From contig NZ_CP009552.1 of assembly GCF_000789255.1 (NCBI RefSeq), positions 1,426,001 through 1,490,000 of the forward strand: a stretch of 64,000 nucleotides of DNA. Reading direction: 5' to 3'. The stretch's first letter is position 1. Each line of letters starts with the position of its first letter. A program made the position numbers and the translations under genes. Positions 37,136 to 44,732 of the stretch are shown here, piece after piece. The DNA is from Geoglobus acetivorans (GTDB lineage: Archaea > Halobacteriota > Archaeoglobi > Archaeoglobales > Archaeoglobaceae). The notes under the pieces are model-generated. The model did not search any database. It saw nothing but the letters and a program-made list of their open reading frames with translations, and had not been told where the DNA came from.

Positions 37136-37321
37136 TCTCCCCCCACGAGAGAATTATTCGTGTATAACTATTTTAAACTTTTCAATCTATTATTTCAATC
37201 TATTCAGGAAAAGTAGAGGAGAATTAGTAGCAATATGCAGTTGAATAATCAATATTACGCATCTTTCCTTCTTTTGCATTTAAAGACCGTCTTCCCCGTT
37301 CTTTCTCATCTTTATAGATCA

Positions 37322-37330
37322 ATTAAATAT
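37322..37330 (+). promoter_or_regulatory. TATA-like element of the AN1-CAP gene
   Basis: The sequence attaaatat lies about 42-50 bases upstream of the ATG at 37372, within the 236-base divergent gap between the tail-anchored protein and the AN1-CAP protein. No clear ribosome binding site is seen. The other promoter, for the minus strand gene, is probably near 37170 (tttaaaata). Nothing else is visible in the gap. Confidence 0.35.
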
Positions 37331-37371
37331 CGAAAATGTTATGTTCAGCAAAATAAATTCAGGTCTAAAAT

Positions 37372-38706
37372 ATGGCGAAGTGTCATCACTGCGGTAAAGA
37401 AGCTGCACTACCTTTCAGATGTAAGTACTGTGGAAACCTTTTCTGCGAGGATTGCAGGTTACCTCCAAAGCATAACTGTTCTGGTATTAATCTATGGTTT
37501 CAAAGAGCATCGCCAAGTAACCTGAAGAGGGAAGACGAATATCTCCCCGTTAGATTCAAACCCAGTACAAGTCATAAAACGAGCAAAGATCCAACCAAAA
37601 AGAGTGGTAAATCCAAAAAAATAAAGCCAAAATACAAAAAATCTAAAAGAAAGTCAACAAAATTAAAGATTTTGTTATTATCCATGCTCATTGCCTTGTT
37701 GGGAATCGGGGTTTATTATAATACCAGCAATTTGCCGATTAAGGTTAACGACTTGGATGGAATTTTGCCCAATACAACACAAACCGAGGTCGTAGAGAAC
37801 GTAAAGGAAGAGTTAAATAAAGCCAAAAAAAGTGTAAATCAGACTTTGCAAAAGGTTATCAGAACACCATCAAGAGAGAAGATAACGAATGAGACAATCC
37901 ATGCAGTTCTTGAATACCTTAATAAAGAGAGAACGAAAAGAGATTTACCAGCGGTTAAGCTGATAAGCACTGGAATTGCCCAATTTAGGGCAGAGGATAT
38001 GATCAAGCGAGATTATTTTAGCCATTACGATCCTGAAGGATACCCTCCATTCTATTATTACACCCAGAAAGGAGGAGTTTATGCAATGGAAGAAAATTGT
38101 GGCGAATATCGAATTGTTGGAGGGTTTTTGTATCCGAATGATGTGCCCGACTACGCTGTAAAAAGCGTTAAGAGTATGATTTATGACGATGCGTTGTCCG
38201 ACTGGGGACATAGAGATTCTCTCCTAGATCCCAGCAACAATTACGTCGATATCGGTGTTGCTTGGGACTCGAATAGAATGGTATTGGTTCTACACATGAC
38301 AAAAAAGTATGTAGAATGGACTAAAGTCCCCAAAGTGGACAATATGGTGTTTTCAGCTTCTGGGAAGTTAAACCAGGATCTGAAGTTTGAAGGAGTCATG
38401 GTGTATTATCATCCGCCACCCAGAGAGGAATTCAATAAGAGGCACAGTTATGACATAGGAGACCCCATTGCTGGCGTAGTCCCGGGACGAGCCTATTACG
38501 AAGATGTTGAGACGTGGAGACCTTTAAAATGGACCATAGCTGGTCAAAAGTTTGATATCTCCTTTAAAATAAGACCAATTAAAGGCCCCGGTTTCTATAC
38601 AGTAGTGATATGGGCAGAGAATAAAAGTGGACTTAAGCATCCTTTCGACCCTGAGCGCGATAATTACTGGACAGTTCTTGAATATACTGTCTTTGTTCAG
38701 TCCTAA
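37372..38706 (+). CDS. AN1 zinc finger - transmembrane - CAP domain protein
   Basis: A 444-residue fusion of three parts. Residues about 4-42 form an AN1-type zinc finger (CHHCGKEAALPFRCKYCGNLFCEDCR, cited in part). A Lys/Ser-rich basic linker (60-100) precedes one membrane span (LLLSMLIALLGIGVYY, about 103-118). After a spacer, a CAP/SCP domain follows (about 170-320) with NKERTKRDLPAV, FSHYDPEGYPP, GHRDSLLDP and YVDIGVAW. A beta-rich C-terminal region completes it. The zinc finger should be cytoplasmic and the CAP domain outside. Catalytic or ligand role unknown. The A+T-rich codons suggest it belongs to the island. Confidence 0.78.
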   Translation: MAKCHHCGKEAALPFRCKYCGNLFCEDCRLPPKHNCSGINLWFQRASPSNLKREDEYLPVRFKPSTSHKTSKDPTKKSGKSKKIKPKYKKSKRKSTKLKILLLSMLIALLGIGVYYNTSNLPIKVNDLDGILPNTTQTEVVENVKEELNKAKKSVNQTLQKVIRTPSREKITNETIHAVLEYLNKERTKRDLPAVKLISTGIAQFRAEDMIKRDYFSHYDPEGYPPFYYYTQKGGVYAMEENCGEYRIVGGFLYPNDVPDYAVKSVKSMIYDDALSDWGHRDSLLDPSNNYVDIGVAWDSNRMVLVLHMTKKYVEWTKVPKVDNMVFSASGKLNQDLKFEGVMVYYHPPPREEFNKRHSYDIGDPIAGVVPGRAYYEDVETWRPLKWTIAGQKFDISFKIRPIKGPGFYTVVIWAENKSGLKHPFDPERDNYWTVLEYTVFVQS

Positions 38707-38797
38707 CCAAATTTCGCCTTTGCAACACAAAAAAACAAGCTTTTTGAGAGATTTTTTAGAAAAAATGTTCTAGTTCAATCGGAATGAGGTGATACCC

Positions 38798-39214
38798 CTA
38801 TTTTTCTAAAATAAAAGCAAATGCAGTCAATCCAAACAAGCCCATAACAACAAACAGGAAGAAAAAGCCAGTACCTGCCCACAATGCCCCACTGAAAGAT
38901 TTAGACGATAAAACAAAATTGATTGCATAAACAGTTAAACCACCATACACTCCCGCAATGTAGCTTGCCATATACTGGTTTCTATCGTTTTTTGGAACCC
39001 TTCTTTCAATCTCCTTTTTTATGAACATCTCATAAACAATAACGACTATAGAAAGAGCAAAAAGCAACACACCAATCGCAAAAATATGAAGCCCAAGTGT
39101 GACTGTGCTGATTGAAATTTTAATAGGATGTATTGCCATCCAGTAACCCGCACCTGTTATCATGGAAGAAGAGATAAGCAAGATTATTGGTACGTTCCTA
39201 TTGTTTAATCCCAT
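38798..39214 (-). CDS. four-span membrane protein, 138 aa, function unknown
   Basis: Four hydrophobic helices are evident (about 9-27, 38-62, 83-103, 110-133), separated by a basic loop (IKKEIERRVPKNDRNQ) between helices 2 and 3. No recognised family. It is convergent with the AN1-CAP gene, sharing a T/A-rich 90-base gap that may terminate both. A TATA-like box (cttttaaaa on the minus strand, near 39240) lies upstream. A+T-rich composition matches the island. Confidence 0.6.
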   Translation of the reverse strand: MGLNNRNVPIILLISSSMITGAGYWMAIHPIKISISTVTLGLHIFAIGVLLFALSIVVIVYEMFIKKEIERRVPKNDRNQYMASYIAGVYGGLTVYAINFVLSSKSFSGALWAGTGFFFLFVVMGLFGLTAFAFILEK

Positions 39215-39256
39215 ATTACTACTTATGGATTTTTGGATGTTTTAAAAGTATCTATG

Positions 39257-39370
39257 TCAGAGGTATTTTTCTGCATAATCTTTCACCCAATCATCTAAGT
39301 TATTCTCACCGGCGTCACACCATATAACATACTTTTGAACGGAGTCTATAGAAATCTGGTAAAGAAACAT
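39257..39370 (-). CDS. possible 37-aa small protein or gene remnant in the island
   Basis: An ATG-started frame of 37 residues (MFLYQISIDSVQKYVIW, then CDAGENNLDDWVKDYAEKYL) upstream of the four-span protein gene. The sequence looks protein-like, with balanced hydrophobic and acidic residues and a plausible C-terminal helix. It has no recognisable family and only a weak A+T stretch upstream. It could be the 3' end of a decayed gene rather than an intact one. Confidence 0.3.
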   Translation of the reverse strand: MFLYQISIDSVQKYVIWCDAGENNLDDWVKDYAEKYL

Positions 39371-39381
39371 TTATTATTTAG

Positions 39382-39849
39382 GTGAACAACTCTCCGAAAG
39401 ATAATCTCATTTTTAAAAAATTCCATAATCTTATTATGTATCCCCGAATTTCAGCATCTCATATTACATCTAACTTCGAAACCAGACTCAAAGAATTCTT
39501 AGAATGGGTAAATCACCCATTAGCATCCTCTTCAAACACACAAGTGACGGGCCGGAGGGGATTTGAACCCCAGACACCGGGATTAAGAGGATTGCAACGC
39601 CAAAATAAAGCCGTAGAAACGGAGATTTTCGACTTAAAAGACTTCTACGAGGAGTTTAAACCTGAATTTGAAAAATGGCTTAAATAAGGAAAGTTCCAGA
39701 ACTTTGCCATAGAGCATGGACTGAAAACTGAGGCAGTCCGGTTTATTGTGGGACACTCTCCAACAACTGTTGGGAAAGCTCATTACTACAACCTCAGGAA
39801 GTTGGCCAGAGATGAATATCGGAAACTGATTGACAAATTCTCAATCTAA
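39382..39849 (+). pseudogene. tyrosine integrase remnant interrupted by the att site
   Basis: One frame runs through three blocks. (1) An N-terminal integrase piece, residues like RLKEFLEWVNHPLAS, up to about 39535. (2) A stretch that is the antisense translation of the tRNA 3' half (TGRRGFEP). (3) A C-terminal integrase part, broken by a TAA at 39685-39687, then continuing to 39849 with VRFIVGHSPTTVG and HYYN. The GH and Tyr of the tyrosine-recombinase active site are seen, but the region with the first Arg and its neighbours is missing, so it is dead. Blocks 1 and 3 probably come from two different integrations that met at this att site. Confidence 0.7.
39530..39588. repeat. left att site: duplicated 3' half of tRNA-Lys
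   Basis: This 59-bp block is a direct repeat of 40898-40956 with one mismatch (A at 39572 for C at 40940). It covers the tRNA 3' half from the end of the acceptor stem back to the anticodon loop, plus 18 bases beyond the 3' end. Weaker similarity reaches about 24 bases further left. Such displaced tRNA ends mark the far boundary of an integrated element. Confidence 0.85.
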
Positions 39850-39936
39850 CCCCAACTGTGGATCGATTCCACCTCTTTTACTCCTCTCTTTCAGTAATCA
39901 GCAAATTAAATATACCATTGTATAACAATAACAGAT

Positions 39937-40173
39937 ATGGTAACTGAGAAAGGAAGGCTTGTAATCCCGGTTTCCCTCCCTGAAGGTCTGGTTAAGGAAC
40001 TTGATGAGCTCGTAAAAAAGAAAGTATTTTCTTCAAGGTCTGAAGCTCTCAGATACGGTGCAAGACTCGTGGTTCTCCTTGAGAAAGGAGTCCATGCAGA
40101 GGCTGAAGATTACGCATACGAAATAATCAAGGAAAGGCTTGAAAGGAGAGTCAGGGATGTATCCGGACACTGA
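39937..40173 (+). CDS. ribbon-helix-helix antitoxin (VapB/CopG-like)
   Basis: A 78-residue protein with an N-terminal ribbon-helix-helix fold (GRLVIPVSLPEGLVKELDEL, then SSRSEALRYGARLVV) and a C-terminal helix for toxin binding. It overlaps the PIN toxin gene by 17 bases, the normal antitoxin-first order. It should bind its own promoter, where a TATA-like stretch (aaatatacc) lies about 30 bases upstream. It sits between the two att copies. Confidence 0.85.
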   Translation: MVTEKGRLVIPVSLPEGLVKELDELVKKKVFSSRSEALRYGARLVVLLEKGVHAEAEDYAYEIIKERLERRVRDVSGH

Positions 40174-40546
40174 TGTCATACTATCTCAGATAAAGGAAAA
40201 AGACTGGCTCAAAGATATCGTGAAAAGAAAACTCGAATCCATAGATGAGGAGTTTGTTACCTCTGCGATTACAATCGTGGAGTGTCAGATTGTGCTCGTA
40301 AGAGAATTCGGAAGGGATGAGGCAGTGAAGGTTCCTGAAAGAATCAAAGAGCTTGGTGTCATGATCCTTCCCCTAAGCAAGGAAGTTCTTGAAATTTCAT
40401 CTGACTTGCTTGAGAGGTATCCAAAACTGAATGTTTTTGATTCGATACATCTGGCTCATGTAGTCCATGAAGGTGAAAGAATACTATCAACCGACAGGCT
40501 GTTTGACGAAGTTGAAAATATTGTCAGGGTGGATCCCTTAAAGTGA
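40157..40546 (+). CDS. PIN-domain toxin (VapC-like)
   Basis: A 129-residue PIN endoribonuclease. Acidic residues are placed as expected: an N-terminal Asp pair (PDTDVIL), Glu in TIVECQI, Asp in FDSIHLAH, and STDRLFDEV. The ATG at 40157 gives the start at PDTDVIL and the overlap with the antitoxin. An upstream start in the same frame would run deep into the antitoxin gene. Expected to cut tRNA or rRNA when the antitoxin is lost. It is the only intact cargo between the att sites. Confidence 0.85.
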   Translation: MYPDTDVILSQIKEKDWLKDIVKRKLESIDEEFVTSAITIVECQIVLVREFGRDEAVKVPERIKELGVMILPLSKEVLEISSDLLERYPKLNVFDSIHLAHVVHEGERILSTDRLFDEVENIVRVDPLK

Positions 40547-40752
40547 GTGATGCCGTTTGTCTTTTTCACCCATTAAATCCCAGTTATCACCTTAGAACGT
40601 GCTAAGATTGTGGTGCAAAAATCAGAATATTCCCCTTCCTTGGAACTCGAAAGAATTTTCGAACTCCTCGAGACATGGACCTGTCGAAAGATTGTTAGAC
40701 GAACTGACCGGGTATCCCCGGTAACACCACATAGTTGGAGTGTATACATTGA
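40547..40752. other. non-coding or decayed stretch between VapC and the integrase fragment
   Basis: About 200 bases with no convincing gene. A plus-strand frame without an ATG reads through 40590-40765 (LELERIFELLETWTCRKIV) and could be a fragment of a lost gene. It has no start signal or recognised match. The opposite frame is equally unconvincing. Confidence 0.35.
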
Positions 40753-40956
40753 CAATATTCCGAAATAATTTCACCCTGTAAACAACCACACCATATCACC
40801 CCAGAAGCTTCAAGGGAGTGCATCCCTAACCTGTCCCAGTTTCCCGAAAATCGTCTCCTGGAGTTTCTGAAGTGGGTTAATCACCCATTAGCTTCCACTT
40901 CAAACACACAAGTGACGGGCCGGAGGGGATTTGAACCCCCGACACCGGGATTAAGA
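40753..40956 (+). pseudogene. integrase N-terminal fragment, Int(N), ending in the tRNA att site
   Basis: An open frame with no clear start reads NLSQFPENRLLEFLKWVNHPLAS and then passes antisense through the tRNA gene. The last part matches the block before the left att site almost residue for residue (RLLEFLKWVNHPLAS against RLKEFLEWVNHPLAS). This is what integration by an SSV-type integrase produces: the gene is split at att, leaving the N-terminal piece against the tRNA gene and the C-terminal piece at the other end. Confidence 0.65.
40898..40956. repeat. right att site within tRNA-Lys
   Basis: Direct-repeat partner of 39530-39588, 1,368 bases away in the same orientation. Its right edge falls in the anticodon loop, a standard crossover location for archaeal tRNA-targeting integrases. 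The two copies bound a 1.37-kb segment that carries Int(C), VapBC and Int(N). Confidence 0.85.
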
Positions 40957-40989
40957 GTCCCGTGCTCTGCCTGGCTAAGCTACCGGCCC
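40916..40989 (-). tRNA. tRNA-Lys (anticodon CTT)
   Basis: All arms fold. The acceptor stem is GGGCCGG with CCGGCCC, discriminator G. The D stem is GCTT with GAGC, the anticodon stem CGGGA with TCCCG around loop CTCTTAA, giving anticodon CTT. The T stem is GGGGG with CCCCT around TTCAAAT. CCA is not encoded, as usual in archaea. It is 74 bases long without an intron. A TATA-like stretch (ttgataaat, minus strand, about 41013-41021) is at the right distance for its promoter. The integrated element lies against its 3' end and preserves the full tRNA. Confidence 0.95.
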
Positions 40990-41030
40990 TTATCACTCCA
41001 ACCCACTGAAGCGATTTATCAATTTTTTGG

Positions 41031-41154
41031 TGATTGATGCCGGACGGAATTCCGGTGAAAGGTGGGAAGAAAGTCCGGACGATATGCACTAAGCCCGAGG
41101 GGAAATCACGCTGACACTCGTTCTGAAAATGCAAATTCCCCCACCATTCAATCC
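41031..41154. ncRNA. possible structured RNA between tRNA-Lys and pepQ
   Basis: Candidate only. Several complementary pairs nest in this gap: gattga (about 41032) with tcaatc (about 41148), ggtggg (41061) with cccacc (about 41139-41144), and ccgga with tccgg closing a small hairpin at 41041-41054. A GC-rich core (aagtccggac) is also present, while the flanks are A+T-rich. No protein frame is convincing. The strand is undecided. The local text gaaagtcc recalls the P4 region of RNase P RNA, but the span is too short and the matching partner is not seen. Confidence 0.3.
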
Positions 41155-41192
41155 GCCCCAAATTTTATAACCCCCTGAGATAATGACGGGAT

Positions 41193-42299
41193 ATGATATT
41201 CTCTCTGCTGAGGGACAGAGATGCGCAGTTTTTCATAATGTATGCCAGCTCGAAAAACGCAAACTTTCGCTATGCCACAAAATTCTGGATTCCCGATCCC
41301 GCATTTTACATGATAGGTGATGATGGCACGGAGCTGCTCGTTGTGAGCGAGATGGAAAAAAAGAGGGCAGAAAAGGAGAGCAGAGTTAGAGAAATCGCAA
41401 GCCTGAACGATCTCGGATTCTACGAGAAAATAAAAGAGGGCAAAAACGCAAAAGAAGCCCTCACCGAGACATATATTGAGCTGCTCAAAACACATCATGC
41501 CAGAAAAATCTTAGTTCCGGATGATTTTCCTGCATTCATCTACGAAAAGCTCGCTCAAAATTTTGATGTGGACGTGGTGGAAAATCCCTATGCGGACATG
41601 AGGAAAATAAAAACTCCAGAGGAGATAGAGCACATAAGGGACGTGAGCAACGCCATAATCGACGCTTTTGAGTTCTTTCTGAAACTGCTTGAGAAGGAGA
41701 GAGATTCTGAAAAGCTGAGAAACAGGGTTGAAGCATACCTGTACGAAAGAGGCTATCTTGCCCAGGACACGATCATTGCTGGAAAGGCAAGCAGTGCTTA
41801 CCCTCACGACATCGGGCATGGGAAAGTTGAAGGCCATGTTATCTTTGACATATTCCCCGGAAGCAAAAAAACCGGATACCATTCGGACTTTACCAGAACA
41901 GTTGTAATTGAAGAGAATCGGGAAATTGAAGACATGCTGATGGCATGCATAGAAGCGAAAAACGCAGCGATATCCATGGTGAAAGAAGGTATAAGCGGTG
42001 AGGATATTCATTTCAGGGTTTGTGATATCCTCGAATCTTACGGATACAGAACAACAAGACAGAAGGCAAGAGAGGGCTTTATACATTCCACCGGACACGG
42101 AGTGGGACTTGAGGTGCATGAAAAGCCGAGAATATTTGATGGTGGGGAAGAACTTAAAGCAGGGATGGTCATAACAGTAGAGCCAGGCCTGTATTACGAA
42201 AAAGTTGGCGGTGTGAGGGTTGAGGATGCCGTCGTTGTTAAAAAAGGCGGGTGTGAGATATTAACGAAATTCGAAGATTACGTGAGGCTGGGAAGATGA
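41193..42299 (+). CDS. M24 family Xaa-Pro aminopeptidase / prolidase
   Basis: A 368-residue metallopeptidase of the pita-bread fold. The N-terminal creatinase-like domain is followed by metal ligands in FDIFPGSKKTGYHSDFTRT, the GHGVGLEVHE segment and VEPGLYYE. It removes N-terminal residues before proline or splits X-Pro dipeptides. A TATA box (ttttataac, about 41164-41170) lies about 25 bases upstream, suggesting a leaderless message. It overlaps the methionine aminopeptidase gene by ATGA. Confidence 0.92.
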   Translation: MIFSLLRDRDAQFFIMYASSKNANFRYATKFWIPDPAFYMIGDDGTELLVVSEMEKKRAEKESRVREIASLNDLGFYEKIKEGKNAKEALTETYIELLKTHHARKILVPDDFPAFIYEKLAQNFDVDVVENPYADMRKIKTPEEIEHIRDVSNAIIDAFEFFLKLLEKERDSEKLRNRVEAYLYERGYLAQDTIIAGKASSAYPHDIGHGKVEGHVIFDIFPGSKKTGYHSDFTRTVVIEENREIEDMLMACIEAKNAAISMVKEGISGEDIHFRVCDILESYGYRTTRQKAREGFIHSTGHGVGLEVHEKPRIFDGGEELKAGMVITVEPGLYYEKVGGVRVEDAVVVKKGGCEILTKFEDYVRLGR

Positions 42300-43153
42300 T
42301 GGAAAAGCATGTTGAGGCGGGAAAGATCCTGAAAACAGTTAGAGAAGAGGCGGTAAAGCTTATCCAACCAGGAACCAGAATGATTGAAGTTGCTGAGTTC
42401 GTGGAGAACAGAATAAGAGAACTCGGCGCAGAACCTGCGTTCCCGTGCAACATCTCGCTAAATGAAGATGCAGCACACTGCACGCCTTCAAAAAATGATG
42501 AGAGAGTATTTAAAGATGGAGACTTGGTTAAGCTGGACATTGGAGCTCATATCGAGGGCTATATCGCAGATACGGCAATAACCATCGATCTCGGAGATCA
42601 TGAAGAGCTGGTAAGGTGTGCTGAAGAGGCACTTAAAAATGCCATCGAGATTATAGAGCCGGGAATAACCACGGCAGAAATAGGGGAGGCTATTGAGAAC
42701 ACCGCAATAGATTTCGGTTTCAGGCCTGTTTACAACCTAACGGGGCACGGTTTCATGCCTTACATCGCCCATGCCCCTCCGTCCATCTACAACTACAAAA
42801 CAGAGAGAGGTGTGAAGCTGGAGGAAGGGATGATATTTGCCATCGAACCATTTATTACACCCGGAAAGGGAAGAGTCGTCGAAAGGAGTGAGGTCGAGAT
42901 ATATTCGGTTATTTCCAGCAGACCTGTAAGAATGAAAATGGCAAGAGAACTGCTCTCCGAGGTTGAGAAGTACAGAACGCTACCATTTGCGAAAAGGTGG
43001 CTTTCGAACCCAAGAGAAATAATAATATCGAAGCTCGTGAGGGATGGGATTTTGAGAGCATATCCCGTGCTTTCAGAGGTGAGCGGAGAACCCGTGAGCC
43101 AGGCAGAGCATACAGTAATTGTTACCGAGAGCGGAGCAGAGATCATAACTTGA
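42296..43153 (+). CDS. map: methionine aminopeptidase, type II
   Basis: A 285-residue M24 enzyme that removes initiator methionine from new proteins. The metal-site motifs KLDIGAHIEGYIADTA, NLTGHGF and FAIEPFIT are present, and the insertion region before the last motif marks type II. It overlaps pepQ (ATGA), so two aminopeptidases are made together. Its 3' end overlaps the convergent tubulin-like gene by 11 bases. Confidence 0.95.
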   Translation: MMEKHVEAGKILKTVREEAVKLIQPGTRMIEVAEFVENRIRELGAEPAFPCNISLNEDAAHCTPSKNDERVFKDGDLVKLDIGAHIEGYIADTAITIDLGDHEELVRCAEEALKNAIEIIEPGITTAEIGEAIENTAIDFGFRPVYNLTGHGFMPYIAHAPPSIYNYKTERGVKLEEGMIFAIEPFITPGKGRVVERSEVEIYSVISSRPVRMKMARELLSEVEKYRTLPFAKRWLSNPREIIISKLVRDGILRAYPVLSEVSGEPVSQAEHTVIVTESGAEIIT

Positions 43154-44084
43154 ACTTCTTTATGCCAGAAAAAACAGTGACAATATTTATTTCTCTCGAA
43201 TTCGGGATGGGGTAGTCTCCATACCTGACGAGCATTTCGGGATTCATCCGCTCAATCGCCTTTATGCATTCAAACATTCCGTCCATTGTGATTTCATCAG
43301 GGTCTCCTGAAAAAACTACAAGAGCTTTTCTCGCGCTTTCTATCTCAAATCTCGCTCCAATGGTTGTCAGCGAGGTTTCATAAAGCCTGACCATCCTTTC
43401 AGTCCTTTCAGCAATTGTCGTGCTTGAACTCCTTGCCCTCAGCCTTCTAATAATCTTGAACGGCAGAATCTCTCCCGAAGTCCCGGTTACTGTTACTCCG
43501 TCCCCCGAAAGAGAATTGAGAAAGTCACTCGTATCAACGACAACCTCCCCGCTCAGCCGTTTTCTTGCATCAATTTCGCCCACGAGAGATAGCACGTTGA
43601 ACGCCTTGAGCAGGTTGTGCTCAAATCCGGGTGTTTTTTCAAAAACAAACACATAGTCGAAAGAATTCATCAGTTTCTTCACCCTCAGAAGAGAGATCGA
43701 GACGCTTGAAGCATCCGAAAGTTCAGGAATCATGGCGATGCAGAGCCTTGGCTCCTCGGTTACAACTTCCAGCTCGTCTCCAAACCTCACTGCTGAATAG
43801 AAGGAAAATTCATCCTCCACATCGCATACAACCAGAGATGCTTCGTAAAGCTCGTTGAATGAGAGAATGCTGTTGAACGCGCTTCTGACGTCAACATCTC
43901 CATCTCTGAAAACGGTGTAAAATCTCCGCTTATCATCAACGTGCCTTATTGATTTGAGCTTATCAACGCTGTTCACGACTGCAAACGTCTTGAAAAGGCT
44001 GATGTTGTTTACCCTCGCACCCCTCGATGCAAAGAGATCTGCAATCCACACTGCATCCCCGGTCCCTATGGTCAGAAGTTTCAT
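43143..44084 (-). CDS. divergent FtsZ/tubulin-superfamily protein
   Basis: A 313-residue protein whose overall order matches FtsZ. The start LLTIGTGDAVWIADLFASRGA fits the first Rossmann strand, FDYVFVFEKTPGFEHNLLKAFNVLS fits the core after the T7-equivalent helix, and the segment VVVDTSDFLN fits the following strand. The C-terminal part ARKALVVFSGDPDEITMDGM, with VTVFSG at the end, fits the second FtsZ domain. The glycine-rich T4 loop (GGGTGSG) of true FtsZ is not present, so GTP binding is doubtful. It could be a non-polymerising regulator of a real FtsZ. Assignment is by pattern and not certain. Confidence 0.6.
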   Translation of the reverse strand: MKLLTIGTGDAVWIADLFASRGARVNNISLFKTFAVVNSVDKLKSIRHVDDKRRFYTVFRDGDVDVRSAFNSILSFNELYEASLVVCDVEDEFSFYSAVRFGDELEVVTEEPRLCIAMIPELSDASSVSISLLRVKKLMNSFDYVFVFEKTPGFEHNLLKAFNVLSLVGEIDARKRLSGEVVVDTSDFLNSLSGDGVTVTGTSGEILPFKIIRRLRARSSSTTIAERTERMVRLYETSLTTIGARFEIESARKALVVFSGDPDEITMDGMFECIKAIERMNPEMLVRYGDYPIPNSREINIVTVFSGIKKFKL

Positions 44085-44155
44085 TCAGATTTGAATTTAA
44101 TAATTCAATTTAAATTACTTTTCGAAACCGAAGTTGAGTTTCGCAGAATGTCAGG

Positions 44156-44710
44156 CTAACCGAGCCTCTCGAAAAAAGCATCTATGCCGCCAAAATTCCG
44201 GATTATCCTCATGTACAGGTCATCCAGTATTCTGCTCGATGCTCCCCAGACCAGTTCTCCGTCGCACTCGAAATTGGGTCCCCAGTCAGCAATTCGTCTC
44301 GATTTGAGAACGAGGTCGAGTCTGTCGACGAGAACCCTGTCAACCTCGGCATCATTTATTACAAATTCCGCTTTATCAATCACGCCCACCACAGGGTGAA
44401 TTTTTATCCTGTGCTCAATAACCTCCTGAGGGGTCAGAAAGCCAAGAACCTCAACCTCTTCAGCATCAACACCAATTTCCTCTTCAGTTTCCCTCAAAGC
44501 TGTATCCACCGGGCTTTCATCTTCGTCCTTCATCCCACCGGGAAAGGCTATGTGTCCTGCGCTCCTGCTCAGTGTCTTTTTTCTCTTGATCATCACAATC
44601 TCAGGATGTTCCGAGTTTACAATCGGTATGAGTATTGCCGCAATTCTCTCGGTTCTCACATATTCGAGCGTTGAATCCAGGATGTTCGCAAGCATTTCAT
44701 GCAATCTCAC
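44156..44710 (-). CDS. NUDIX hydrolase, CoA pyrophosphatase-like
   Basis: A 184-residue NUDIX enzyme. The CoA-type marker SAGHIAFPGGM leads into the NUDIX box GGMKDEDESPVDTALRETEEEIG (given in part), with the catalytic REXXEEXG visible. Homologues hydrolyse CoA derivatives to 3'-phosphoadenosine and 4'-phosphopantetheine. No operon partner is evident: a 22-base gap separates it from the next gene, which is on the same strand. Confidence 0.9.
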   Translation of the reverse strand: MRLHEMLANILDSTLEYVRTERIAAILIPIVNSEHPEIVMIKRKKTLSRSAGHIAFPGGMKDEDESPVDTALRETEEEIGVDAEEVEVLGFLTPQEVIEHRIKIHPVVGVIDKAEFVINDAEVDRVLVDRLDLVLKSRRIADWGPNFECDGELVWGASSRILDDLYMRIIRNFGGIDAFFERLG

Positions 44711-44732
44711 AGTCTAACTCCCTCGCCATCCT

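Noticed and set aside
41040-41160. RNase P RNA
   Set aside because: The text gaaagtcc recalls the P4 strand, but the conserved 3' partner is not seen and the space is too short for even a minimal RNase P RNA.
40877-41161. A 94-residue minus-strand frame covering tRNA-Lys
   Set aside because: It reads through the tRNA gene and the structured gap, and has no start signal.
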